Below are positions 42,906-52,689 of a DNA stretch of 64,000 bases, one piece after another. Location of the stretch: the NCBI GenBank assembly GCA_029378245.1, contig JARKIF010000027.1, positions 682,001 through 746,000 of the forward strand, in the 5' to 3' direction. The notes beneath the pieces were generated by a model that was given only the letters and a program-made list of their open reading frames with translations, was not told the DNA's origin and searched no databases. The DNA comes from Roridomyces roridus. Lineage: Eukaryota > Basidiomycota > Agaricomycetes > Agaricales > Mycenaceae. The translations under genes were made by a program, and so were the position numbers. Numbering within the stretch: the stretch's first letter is position 1; every line of letters starts with the position of its first letter.

Positions 42906-44215
42906 TTAATCCTGGAAAGAGGGCTCGAAAACGGAGAATCCGGCTTGTTCATCGAAATCGTCCACGGACAACCGCTCCCACTCCTCGCCCACTTTCCTCC
43001 GTGCGACGTTTCCTGGTGAACCAGGTGAGCGCAATTGAATGAATGGGAAAATGTGGTTACCAACCTATGCAACATCCTATGAGGGTCGGAGAAGCTGCCA
43101 CCGAAGTTTGAAACGCAGCGTCATCGCTCTCGGCGTCGACGGCAAATTCAGGTTGTGGTGTGTCATACGTTAATGAAAAATATGCAATCTGGGTAAAATA
43201 TGGCATGTGTGCAGTGACATGTTGAAGTGCGGTCTATAATTATAAAGTCAGACCGATGCGCGCGCAAAGGGGTGACGGGACGTACGATACCCAACAGATT
43301 CGTCTCAATTTCTCGCAGTTGCAGGCTCCGGATGCCAGGGAAATCCGCAGAGAGAGGTCGCAAAATTGTCTGAATTGGATTCTCCAACTCCAAGGAGGCA
43401 AACTCGAGGGAAAGAACAAATGGGAGATTGGGGTGACTGGCTGCCTGCAGTGCCTGTGCGTCGCGGTCTATCCTTGACCCGTCGACCTGAACGCGAGCAG
43501 CCTCGAGGGATCGAGTGGAGAGCCTGTCGAGAAAGATACCTTCTCCGCTGAAATGCCGTAGATCTGGGAGGAACGTGGGCCCTGGCCCGAGGGAGTCGCG
43601 CGCGCCAAGGGTCCAAAGAAAGACACGAACAATAGCCGGATGTTGGGAAAGGAACTTGGCGAAACTTGTAGCAGTGGAGACGTTGATGTAAACCACCACG
43701 ATCCGGCACCACGACAGGTTAGGCCAGGTGAGGCTGGCCAAACGAGTGATTATCTTGGAGTTCAAGATGTCATCGAAGGAGAGAAATTCGAGGTTCCTCA
43801 TGAGCGCCATGGATTCGAAGAGGAAATCGTAGTCGACAGGAGGTGGATAGGGCCACTTTCTATCAAATGAGTGTGAGCTGAGTCTCCCGTGAAAGAGTCA
43901 GACGTACCGCAGAAAGGTCAGGGATCGCACAGCTTCGGCACGCTCAGGATTACGAATGAGCGACTGCAGAAAGCTGTTATAATTTCTTTGACACGGGCTG
44001 CCATTCTTGTCCAGGGTGTCGAGAAGAATGGCTCGATTGAGAATGGGCAAAACCAGCCCGTGAAACAGCTTCGAAACGCGACACAGCGTGGCCTGGTCGG
44101 GCTTCTTCGGGCATCGGATGATTTCGGTGAGGACCTCGTTCGGTAGCCAGAGGGTTATGACCATCCGGGCCCTGTGAGCGCGCCGGGTGAGGACCATGGT
44201 GGTGGTCAGAAGCAA
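42906..44215 (-). CDS. F-box-type protein, multi-exon
   Basis: Exon 1 (43908-44215) starts MLLTTTMVLTRRAHR and holds an F-box-like LWLPNEVLTEIIRCP and LCRVSKLFHGLVLPIL. A 48-bp intron (43860-43907) joins LTFLR to KWPYPPPVDYDFLFESMALMRNLEFLSF. The second exon goes on with WPNLSWCRIVVVYI, LPDLRHFSGEG, LPFVLSLEFASLELE and IRSLQLREIETNLLG, then probably splices near 43285. Later pieces FAVDAESDDAAFQTS (near 43130) and NVARRKVGEEWERLSVDDFDE end at TAA 42906-42908. It is unrelated in detail to the tandem paralogs 1-3. The exact exons after 43285 are uncertain. Confidence 0.6.
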
Positions 44216-44438
44216 AAGAGCCGTGATCGCGTGATTACCGCTGAGCGCGCCTTTTCTTTCACATCGTCTCTCTCTCTTTTCTCCATTGCTTCAATTACCT
44301 ACTGCAACACGCTCAGACTTCCCCGGGCACTGGCAGTGGCAACGCCGCCATGTTGCTCCCTCGGCCGACACCCTGCCGAGTTGGACTGCTCCCGAGGCTT
44401 GCTTGGCGCCCACGCGAGCGCTTCCATCGCAGCAGCGC

Positions 44439-44898
44439 AGGACCCCGGAAAGTACGGTCTGATCTTTGGTCCCGCCGATGCTCAAATCTGAGGGTTTCAT
44501 GTCCGAAGAATTTTTTTCCAGCCGGCCATCTCATGTCCGGACTCCCCCCCAAAGTCGTCCCGGCCCGGTCTTCCGGCTCCTCCGCATCAAAAATTTCTCC
44601 GGCCGGCCTGCGGCACGGTTGGCTGTAATTTCTGGCGCCGCAACACTGACACCAAGTTGGCAGGATAACCGCTACACCACGCGTACTTTGCGGGTCGGGG
44701 CACTGAGATTCAGCCCGGCTTCCACTTACCCGGCCTTGGCCTCGCCCCAGCCGCCCATCTCGTGTCCGAACGGGGTCCCAAGTGGTTGGCGAGTCGGGCC
44801 CCCCATGTCCGGACAGTGGCCCCATACTGCGAGCCAAAATTTGCCCTTCCCATGTCCGAACCACACCCCTTACATCGAAGGGTACTTTCCGGGGTCCT
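44439..44898. mobile_element. hAT-type MITE (460 bp) in DUF2828 exon
   Basis: Inverted ends AGGACCCCGGAAAGTAC (left) and GTACTTTCCGGGGTCCT (right). AGCAGCGC lies directly outside both ends (44431-44438 and 44899-44906), an 8-bp duplication typical of hAT. The words CATGTCCGG/CATGTCCGA recur several times inside. Element plus duplication is 468 bp, a multiple of three, so the host frame is kept, but stop codons inside the MITE (for example TAA near 44626) end it. Different family from the MITE at 32529. Confidence 0.88.
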
Positions 44899-46024
44899 AG
44901 CAGCGCCCTAGTCTCCCGCACGCGGTCTTGCCAAAACCCTTCCCTTCCACCGATTCCGGAGCTCTTCGACCCAAACTTTCTGGACGTTCTCATCCGACCT
45001 CCCAAGCTTCCGGACAATGCTAGCCCACAGAATCCAATGGTGGACGCCTTGAGTGCCGATTCGAGCGAGGACGACTGGTACGACTACAGACGCTCCCCGC
45101 TATTAGCTGCGTTCTATGATATCTACCAGTATGCATGGGGTTCCGCGGACAAAGATCTTTTGGACAAGGTGCGTCCTCTTTGCCTGCAGTATCATTATCG
45201 CTGAGAGTGACACGAGTTAGTCGTGGGCGGAGGACCCAGCGCTGACGCTCAAGATAATATGGACGCTACGTAGAATACGTACTTTCCCTTGGAAGGGACG
45301 ACGGGTGGACGATGAGGGTTTCTATCGGTACGTGCTTGATCACTTCATGCAAGCCACTGCTCATTGAGCTCCAGTGCGTTTGGCTGGCTATACGATAACC
45401 ATCCGCGTACTGCTATCGCGAATCTTCATCTCCTTGCCACCCCTGTGTACGGCAAGCAGGGCAAGCTCGCGCATGGGTACTGGAAGGACCTCCTGAATAT
45501 CCTGGCTCTCGCTACCGTCGACGAGCTGAGTATCATATCCCACCGCAGCACCAAGTTTCTGCATCGGCTTCCAGATGTCCAGCCCCAGGTCTGCCCGCCG
45601 CCCAGGATCAAGAAGCTCGTCGTCAAGGCACGCCGTGCTACCGTTGGCGAAGCGAATCGTGCCCGTATAGAACACAAGCTCGCCGATCTCAAGTACAGGG
45701 CCCTCTTCGTTGCCGTTGCACGCCTCTTCTCCGAGCGCCTTCTCATCGACTGGGGCCTGTTCTATTCGGGCCAAAACGACGATATCTCACTTGCACCGAA
45801 GTGGGCCCCAAGCCCTCTTGCCATGCACGACCGGCACACCAACATCTCCACCGCTATTGCCCGTCTTATCCTTCATGATGGTCCCGCCCTTGCCCTCCCT
45901 TCCGTTCGCTTCCCCACCGCCTTGAAGGACCTGCGGCCCGAATCGCCCGAGGCCACCGATATCCTTCGCTCGTTCTACAGACGCTGGATCCTCACCCCTC
46001 TCCGTGCAGTCACACGCGTCCCGG

Positions 46025-47294
46025 TCCTATGGAGGCCCGGAGCATCGCGCTTTGAAACACGATGATAATCCGTGATGGCCGCTGCCAAAGACAGTTCCGA
46101 GGGAGGACCCCGTAACCATCGGCACACTCATCCGTATTCCAACATTGATTCAACAATCATTTCATCTGGGAACCGAATATGGGCGCACCTCTGAGGTTCA
46201 GTGCCGGGTACCCATGCCGAGCTGCTAGCCTGCTCACTCCTCCTGTTGGAACTTGGTTGTGCGGCGCGCTATCATCTATAGCGGATGAACTCCGATGCCC
46301 TGCGTTTGTGAGTTGTGGTTGAATCTTTGAAACACACACACAAATTTCAAATTTCAAAAGCACATACTCGTGGGCCGATCCGGGACATAGTACAGATGTG
46401 TCGACTTGCTACCAAGTATGATGAGCGGGTGTGCGACTTCGGAGGGCTGAGTACAAAGAGAGAGAGGAGAGCACCGGCACGCACCGGCAAGAAGGAGTTG
46501 ATTTATCCCCAACAGTCCTATTCATCCCGCGAGTGTGCCAGACGAGACTCGTCACGAGAGTTTCCGACGGGCAGTCTCCCGTTTGGCGGAATGAACACCA
46601 GTACATAGTGATCCGGCACGCATACGGTTCCAACGAGATCAGGGGGTGATGAGGCGGACGGTCCTGGATATAGACTGCAGACGGGTCGGATTGATGCGAG
46701 TGACTTGTGAGGGATAAGCGGTGAGGGGGGGGGGACCACATGGGTAGCATGCTCCAGGTCTTTTTTGAAGCCCGCTGAGTACCCACCACTCTCGATGCGT
46801 CCCTCGAGGGATGTGGACAGTCTACGGCGGTGTTAACGGGCTCCGAGCCAGGTGGTGATGCAGAGTAGAGGAATGGACGGCCAGGAATGAACAGAAAGCC
46901 GCGTCAACATGTCGATGTTGCGAGCGACACGAGATCGTGGTGGTACGGAAGAAAGAGGTGATTTCGAACTCCGACTCCGACAGAAACAAATTGATCGTCG
47001 CGGTAGCCGATATCTAATCAATTGTATCAAACACTTTTAGGAAAACAAGGCAGTTGTCCAAATGACATGCATGCATGTAGCAAGCAAGCCCCGGATAGAA
47101 AAAAAAAGTAGTTGCGGTGTCTGCCAGGCCAAGGCCCAAGGTTGCTTCGACTTGAACACTAGCCGTGGAAAATCAATGTTGGAACGCGGCAAGACATGCC
47201 GAGGGTTACGGGGTCCTTCCTCGGAACTGTCTTTGGCAGCGGCCATCACGGATTATCATCGTGTTTCAAAGCGCGATGCTCCGGGCCTCCATAG
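46025..47294. mobile_element. Foldback-type element with about 100-120-bp terminal inverted repeats
   Basis: Left end CTATGGAGGCCCGGAGCATC (from about 46027) matches the complement of the right end (to about 47294) for roughly 100 bp with only a few differences, then weaker similarity for another 30 bp. The inside has no transposase-like frame and contains a short CA run near 46332 and a G run near 46725. I see no clear target duplication longer than 2 bp; taking 46025-47294 out exactly restores the host frame. Superfamily undecided. Confidence 0.75.
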
Positions 47295-47377
47295 AGACGC
47301 TCATGTCAGCTGACCGGTGGGCGGACATTCCCTACGACCGCGTCAGCAAGGTCTGCATGAAGAAAAACGAGTACCGT

Positions 47378-48842
47378 TGATAAGCATGGAATTTGACTGC
47401 CCTTGAAAACGCGCGTTTTGCACGATTTCAGAGGTAGTATCCTAGCTAAGTCATCTCAGTACAAGACTGATGTTGAGCCCAGAGACAGTCAGTGTGGTGG
47501 ATACTTAAGAGTACTGTACGGGTTGAAGGGTATTTACCTGAATATGGCCGACGGGCTCACTCCGAAACATGTAGGAGTTGTGGATACCTGCTCTACCAAT
47601 GGGATACACCAATTAAACAAGTTCTTAACCGTTGTACGATTGTCAGCCGTTCGAACCTTGGTGCGAGTGCAATTCGGAGGTTCGGAAGTTCACGGGATGA
47701 TGGGCAAGTCGGCCGAAAAGCCTGAAACATGAGTAGACCGCCGAAGCGGGTCCGAAGGGAGTGACGTAGTTGTCATCAGCAGTCGGGACAAGGAGGATCC
47801 GGGTCGGATACTAGTCTTCAAACTAGTATCTGCTGGTATCCGGGACAGGTAGTCGGAGATATGGGTATCGTTCTGGACCTACAACCTATGGGCGTACGTC
47901 TGGAGGGTATACAATCAAGGGAGAGGTCGGATACGACTTCACTAAAATCAGTCGAGTCATGGATCAATGTTGGAGTCACGGATCGACAGGTCCGCCACGC
48001 GGAATCATGGCTTGACACACCGGCCGTACACGATGCCGGTTCTGATCAACCAATCAGGGTGTTTCCATTCCAGATACCAAGGATATTTTTAATTATTGCG
48101 CCATTCGTTTGTACTATCATATGATTCTCGGACCTGTATAAAGTAGATAGAGTGCTACCCTAGAGGGCAGCGGATACTTCCCCCACTAGCAAGCTACCAG
48201 CTGCGATCAAGGGTTTTGTCCGAGGCTTTCGACGGTGCATTGCGTAGTTAAGCAATCGCTATTGAAAATCTAAACATTTGTTTGTTGGCTATTGTGTGTG
48301 TGACTTGAGTGTGAATCAGTATGTTGGAATCAGTATCTGTTGGATTGTGTCGTACCGTGTGTCTGTCAAGGGTTATTTGTGTGTTCAGAGTTGCGAAGTG
48401 TCGGAATCTACGAAATCCGTGTTGTATCGGTCGCTGTCGTCTTCGGATACCAGTGTGAAAGGGATCGAAAGACCCAAATACCTGCTTTATTGCAAAACCC
48501 CGGCTTTAGCCAAACTCAATCTATCTTTTGTGTTAGCTGTGAAGCTTTACCATCTACAAAACGCTTTAGAATCGTCATTCTTGGTTTACATCAAGGATCT
48601 CTATTCGCAATACTTTGTTTCGACATCGTATCCGAGACTATATCATTCAATTCCCTACAACCTTTACAAGGCCCTGTACTAGGGACTTATACTCGCCACA
48701 TTCCCGCTATTCAATAGTTGTCACTCGCCCCGGAGCTTCGTGATTGGGTTAGTTGGATATAGATTCGTCTGTATCTCGACTCATCTGGTTAGATTCTTCG
48801 AGTGTTGTCGATTTCTATAGTAGGTTTAGAGCACATACATCA
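47378..48842 (+). repeat. 5' LTR of the large gypsy element (1465 bp)
   Basis: Begins TGATAAGCATGG and ends GCACATACATCA, the same borders as the minus-strand copy at 2023-3539. It starts inside the DUF2828 reading frame. It contains about nine GGATAC/GTATCC words. No gene is called in it. Confidence 0.88.
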
Positions 48843-48844
48843 TC

Positions 48845-48864
48845 TGGAGCCCACCGCGAGGGGG
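48845..48864 (+). promoter_or_regulatory. Primer-binding site for reverse transcription
   Basis: TGGAGCCCACCGCGAGGGGG, two bases after the LTR end CA. It starts with TGG, complementary to the CCA end of a tRNA, followed by A, which implies U at position 73 of the primer tRNA. The identical site lies beside the other LTR (about 2001-2020). I do not identify the tRNA. Confidence 0.75.
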
Positions 48865-48939
48865 TTGAAGTGATAAAATCTCTTTCGATTTATCGAATAC
48901 TCTGTGTTGTTGCACGTCTGAGTCTTACTTGGACAATCA

Positions 48940-50559
48940 TTGCTGTCGGATTTCGCTATTCCACCGAAAGGAAAGGAAAAGGCTATCCAAGACAAGTCGG
49001 CTGGGCATTTTCCCAGTTTACTTCGAGGAGAAGGGCAATTAAACGCGGGTACTCTGCGTTCTAACGTCAATCATCCTCCTGGTCGGCAGACCAAAACCTC
49101 TCAAAAGGCAAAAGCGACTTTAGTCCAGCCTCTCGAAACTTCTCGTGTTACCAAACCGAGAGTTTCAACCCGAACACCGCGTGTCACCATTGCATCCACC
49201 TCTCAGCTAGAAAACGAAGCAGGACCGTCAGGTACCGGCGTCGAGCAAGAGAATACGATCAATACCACCGTCGTTCAAAACCCTATTCCGAATATTACCA
49301 CCATACCAAGAGTCAGAATGACTACCGCGTTTAAAATACCGGCGTCTTATGACAACAATCGACCACATTTCAAAGGGGAGGCGGCTGGCGACCTGAGATT
49401 GTTTATCAGGCATTGCGAGACCGTGTTCACCAATGGGAGCATTACAGACGATACGAGGAAGAAAGAGTTGTTGCTGGACTATGTTGATGATGAAAACATT
49501 CGGGACCAGTGGAAGATGTTAAGCAAGTATCCGGCTCCGGGGACCTTCGCAGAGTGGAAAGAAGAAATCCTGACCCTATATCCTGAAGTCGAGGATATGG
49601 ATCTGGGATCTCTGAACAGGCTCCGGGAGATATGTAGTCAGAATCGACCAATTTCCCGCTCCGAACTCGGGAAATTGCGCCGTTTCGAGATCTCGTTCAC
49701 CCACGAAGCTACGAAGCTCTTGAAAGGATCGGCGTTGGTCACAAACTTACAGCTTGTTGAGATGATACTGGGAGTATTTGATGAGAACTTCGCGGCCGAA
49801 GTCGAAGGGGGTATGAACCAGCAAGCCATTTGGGCTTTGCTAGGTCCACAACCAGCAGCGCCAGTTCTTGGGGCTGCACCTATTGCGGGCAATCGTCGCG
49901 GAGACAAATTACTCTTCTCCACTGTGTTCAAGATTGCGGATTCTATTGCAGACAACTGGTCAGGAAGGAGAGCAATGAGTTTGTTGGGAGGAGCGACGCC
50001 AGCGAGGGCACCTATGAACCCAGTATACGACCCACCGGTTAATCCGACGGCTAGGACAGCGGGAGAGGTACGCCTGAAGACTGAAATCGAGGACCGTTTG
50101 GAAGGATTTGCGAGCGAGATAGCCTCTATCAAAGATCTGACAAAAATCCAGAGCAAGAGGTTCGAGGATGGGTTGAAGAACATCGAAACCGCCTTTGAAT
50201 CTTCGGTCCGTCTTCTCAATCAAAATATCAGAGCGCCTCCGTCGCATACCGCTCCTCAACAATCGAGTAATAGACAGGAAGATGGTCATGGTAGGCAAGA
50301 AGAGCAGAAGCCGTACGCGCCACCAAGAGTGGAATATCAACCGAGGGAGGAAGGGCCATGCTTCTTCTGTGGGGGACCGCATAGGATACGATCGTGCCAT
50401 GTGAAGGACGAATTCATCTCTTTGGGATGGATCATCCTTGACGATAGACAAGTCAAATTGTCAAATGGTCAACTCATTCCTCGGTATCCCGAGAATGTCA
50501 GTCGTGCTCAAAAGGTGGAGGAACATTACCGTCGGCAAGGTCTCAGCAAGCGGCAATGA
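48940..50559 (+). CDS. gag: Gag of the gypsy element with zinc knuckle
   Basis: 539 codons. A basic, Pro/Ser/Thr-rich N-terminal region (about 126 residues) precedes the conserved gag core starting MTTAFKIPASYD, which is shared with the copy at 855-1916. Core blocks: FIRHCETVFTNG, LDYVDDENIRDQWKMLS, ELGKLRRFEISF. The C-terminus has a knuckle, CFFCGGPHRIRSC (CX2CX3HX4C), one residue shorter than the classic spacing, which would bind genomic RNA. The start at 48940 is the first Met; use of the Met at 49318 is possible and would match the other copy. The gene ends in CAATGATG, where TGA overlaps the ATG of the next frame. Confidence 0.88.
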   Translation: MLSDFAIPPKGKEKAIQDKSAGHFPSLLRGEGQLNAGTLRSNVNHPPGRQTKTSQKAKATLVQPLETSRVTKPRVSTRTPRVTIASTSQLENEAGPSGTGVEQENTINTTVVQNPIPNITTIPRVRMTTAFKIPASYDNNRPHFKGEAAGDLRLFIRHCETVFTNGSITDDTRKKELLLDYVDDENIRDQWKMLSKYPAPGTFAEWKEEILTLYPEVEDMDLGSLNRLREICSQNRPISRSELGKLRRFEISFTHEATKLLKGSALVTNLQLVEMILGVFDENFAAEVEGGMNQQAIWALLGPQPAAPVLGAAPIAGNRRGDKLLFSTVFKIADSIADNWSGRRAMSLLGGATPARAPMNPVYDPPVNPTARTAGEVRLKTEIEDRLEGFASEIASIKDLTKIQSKRFEDGLKNIETAFESSVRLLNQNIRAPPSHTAPQQSSNRQEDGHGRQEEQKPYAPPRVEYQPREEGPCFFCGGPHRIRSCHVKDEFISLGWIILDDRQVKLSNGQLIPRYPENVSRAQKVEEHYRRQGLSKRQ

Positions 50560-51023
50560 TGCAAACCTTTTATGTTGGGGGACCAAGTGCGGCAGGAGAT
50601 CAATACTATCCCGAATATCAGGATCGTGTAGATCACTTGTACGATACTAGGGACGACGAGATGCATTCAAAGCGTGTGCAGCAGATGTATTCCAGCAGGA
50701 ATCAGTTCGTTCAACGACCTGACACTCGGGATACACCTCCTCACATGCCACAGGGTGTTCAACCACCCTTTTCCCAGAGCAATGGCGGTGTTCAACCACC
50801 GCGGCAACAGCAGTTCATGCAACAACCGGTTGTCAGCTCACCAAGCCCTCTTCTGGGTGCGGGGTATGACTTGAATCAGGTTATACAGTTGGTACAGGCG
50901 TGCAGAGGAGAACTATTCCCTGCGCAGGGCGGAGACGAGGCCCAGGGTCAGTTCATTTCGACTAGAACTGGTGCGTCGTCCAGCCCACCGCCTCAAGCGT
51001 CGGGTTTCCCAAAAGTTCAATGA
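50556..51023 (+). CDS. Pro/Gln-rich ORF between gag and protease
   Basis: 155 codons with Tyr/Asp-rich start (YYPEYQDRVDHLYDTRDDE), then Pro/Gln runs (GVQPPFSQSNGGVQPPRQQQ) and a short helix (NQVIQLVQACRGELF). It overlaps gag by ATGA at its start and the protease frame by ATGA at its end. It looks like a disordered linker that may be made as a separate protein by re-initiation. Not a known domain. Confidence 0.7.
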   Translation: MMQTFYVGGPSAAGDQYYPEYQDRVDHLYDTRDDEMHSKRVQQMYSSRNQFVQRPDTRDTPPHMPQGVQPPFSQSNGGVQPPRQQQFMQQPVVSSPSPLLGAGYDLNQVIQLVQACRGELFPAQGGDEAQGQFISTRTGASSSPPPQASGFPKVQ

Positions 51024-52336
51024 AGGGGGCTGAGAGGAGGGCGAAACTTGCACCACCTCCCATTGCCAAGACCCCTGAGAACGAGAATCCGGCTGATAAA
51101 AACCAAAACTGGAGAAGCAGAACGAGCGGAGAAAAGAGAGTGGGATTCATGGTTCCTTCGGAGATCATGGATGATACGAGCAAAGAGAATACGGGCTCAC
51201 CCACGAAGAAGGTTTCTAAACCTACGCCAGTTCAACCTGAGCGGAGGATGGTTACAGTAGAGGAGATGACTGATGACGAGGAGTCTCCGGTACCCTTTCA
51301 GAAGTTGGATTCACCTGCATCGCAGCAGCGACCGGGGGGTATCCTGAAAAACAAGAACAATGGTGGTGGACAGGAGAGGGCTTATCGTCTGGTACCTCAA
51401 TACGATGATCCAAAAATTATACCAGATCTAGTGGACCAGACGAAGGGGTTGGAACTCCGTGGCATTACCGTTGAAAAGCTAGTCGCCATGAACGGGGAAT
51501 ATGCGAAACAGCTCCGTGCGATTACACAGAAGTCTAGGCGACCTATAAAGCCGTTGACCGTGTCTAATCCCATAGAAGAGCAGTCGGCGTTCCCGTTCAT
51601 GGAAGATGAAGGCATACCTGTGTTCCTGCAGATGGATGCCATAGGAGTAGATGATCTGCCAGGTGTGAGCTCATTTTATATGTCAACAGATGAAGACGAA
51701 GGTCTAGAACCCGGGTGCATGGTCGCTATTGATCCTGTACTTGCGTATCTATCCTCGCTTGACGAAAATGAAACCCCGAGGCAGATATTTGCAGCGGAAG
51801 CATCGGTAGCCCTTCGTGTTCTATTCCCTATAGTGAATAAGATGGGAAGGGTGGAAAGTATCCGAGATACTGGGTCTCAGATTGTGTCGATGGCACGGTC
51901 TGTTGCTGAGAAAATCGGTGTACAATGGCTACCCGATGTCCAGATCTACATGCAGAGTGCGAATGGCCAGTTGAAGAAATCAGCAGGCCTGGCTAGAAAC
52001 GTGCCTTTCACTTTTGGAGACATTACAGTGTACTTACAAGTACATGTGATAGAACAACCCGCATACGAAGTGCTGTTGGGCCGACCGTTTGACATTCTAA
52101 CGGAAGCTCGGACCCAGGACTTCAGAGACGGGTCCCAGACGGTGACTATTAGAGACCCAGACGGGGGTGACAGGATCACGATGCCTACATTCGCGCGGGG
52201 ATCGGTGGTAAGTGATGGAAAGAACCTGAGATTGGTTGAGCCATCACCGCCGAAGCAGAAACAGGAGTCCGCACCCGTAACCGAGGTGGCAAGTGTTGAG
52301 GCCCAATCGGATTTTCATGGCTCTTCGAGGAATTAG
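51020..52336 (+). CDS. Retroelement protease ORF
   Basis: 438 codons. The first 220 residues are charged and probably disordered. The retropepsin centre is IRDTGSQIVSM near residue 283 (Asp-Thr-Gly-Ser), followed by the flap and the closing block YEVLLGRPFDIL near residue 353-365. The enzyme would cut the element polyproteins. It begins by ATGA overlap with the preceding frame. Its 3' end is out of frame with polymerase; the -1 frame just before its stop continues as WLFEELGIGAEGGELAVKFGFD, so a frameshift near 52313 (GGATTTTC) is needed. Confidence 0.82.
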   Translation: MKGAERRAKLAPPPIAKTPENENPADKNQNWRSRTSGEKRVGFMVPSEIMDDTSKENTGSPTKKVSKPTPVQPERRMVTVEEMTDDEESPVPFQKLDSPASQQRPGGILKNKNNGGGQERAYRLVPQYDDPKIIPDLVDQTKGLELRGITVEKLVAMNGEYAKQLRAITQKSRRPIKPLTVSNPIEEQSAFPFMEDEGIPVFLQMDAIGVDDLPGVSSFYMSTDEDEGLEPGCMVAIDPVLAYLSSLDENETPRQIFAAEASVALRVLFPIVNKMGRVESIRDTGSQIVSMARSVAEKIGVQWLPDVQIYMQSANGQLKKSAGLARNVPFTFGDITVYLQVHVIEQPAYEVLLGRPFDILTEARTQDFRDGSQTVTIRDPDGGDRITMPTFARGSVVSDGKNLRLVEPSPPKQKQESAPVTEVASVEAQSDFHGSSRN

Positions 52337-52365
52337 GCATTGGCGCCGAAGGAGGAGAGTTAGCA

Positions 52366-52689
52366 GTGAAGTTCGGTTTTGATGAATACGGAGAGTTGCG
52401 GATTGAGGGGTATGCAGAACCCAGAGACGATGGGAAGTTCAATCCGGATGAGCTAAAGGCGGCGTATCTGGTAGCTTCTGAGGATAGTGAGGCATTGAAA
52501 CAGGATCAAGCGGCTGCACAGCTCCTAAACGAGTTTGTGAGTGGCGTTGATACAAAGGAAAGCAAGGTTGATGGGCCTACGTACCAGGTATTTACCTTTG
52601 ATGAGCATTTACCATCTCATCTGGGGGGAACACGAAGTCGAAGCTCTATCAAAAAGGCCAACAGAAAGAGGAGGAAAACGGTGTCATGA
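52366..52689 (+). CDS. Connecting segment between protease and polymerase
   Basis: About 108 codons from 52366, but the same frame is open from about 52317 (WLFEELGIGAEGG) and would be reached by a -1 shift from protease. It includes FDEYGELRIEGYAEP and YQVFTFDEHLPSHLGG. At a run of six G (52623-52628) the polymerase frame takes over (..GEHEVEALSKRPTERG), so one base has been gained or lost in the run or slippage occurs there. It is a linker domain of the polyprotein rather than a separate gene. Confidence 0.6.
   Translation: MKFGFDEYGELRIEGYAEPRDDGKFNPDELKAAYLVASEDSEALKQDQAAAQLLNEFVSGVDTKESKVDGPTYQVFTFDEHLPSHLGGTRSRSSIKKANRKRRKTVS

Larger units (their letters stand above)
44350..47377 (+). 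pseudogene. DUF2828-family gene broken by three insertions
   Basis: Host pieces: 44350-44438, 44907-45168, 45221-45327, 45375-46024 and 47295-47377. They rejoin in frame once the inserts are ignored: RFHRSSA/LVSRTRS across the MITE, DLLDK/SWAEDPALTLKIIWTLR and GFYR/AFGWLYDNHPRTAIANL across two introns, and TRVP/ETLMSADRWADIPYDRV across the foldback element. LTLKIIWTLR..GRRVDDEGFYRAFGWLYDNHP and the segment KWAPS...DRHTNISTAIARLI are the kind of blocks seen in DUF2828, a fungal and plant family that ends in a von Willebrand-like domain. That last part is absent: the frame ends MKKNEYR with TGA from the LTR at 47378. The gene cannot make a full protein. Confidence 0.7.

Noticed and set aside
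46157..46789. Small ORFs inside the foldback element
   Set aside because: No transposase motifs and poor composition.
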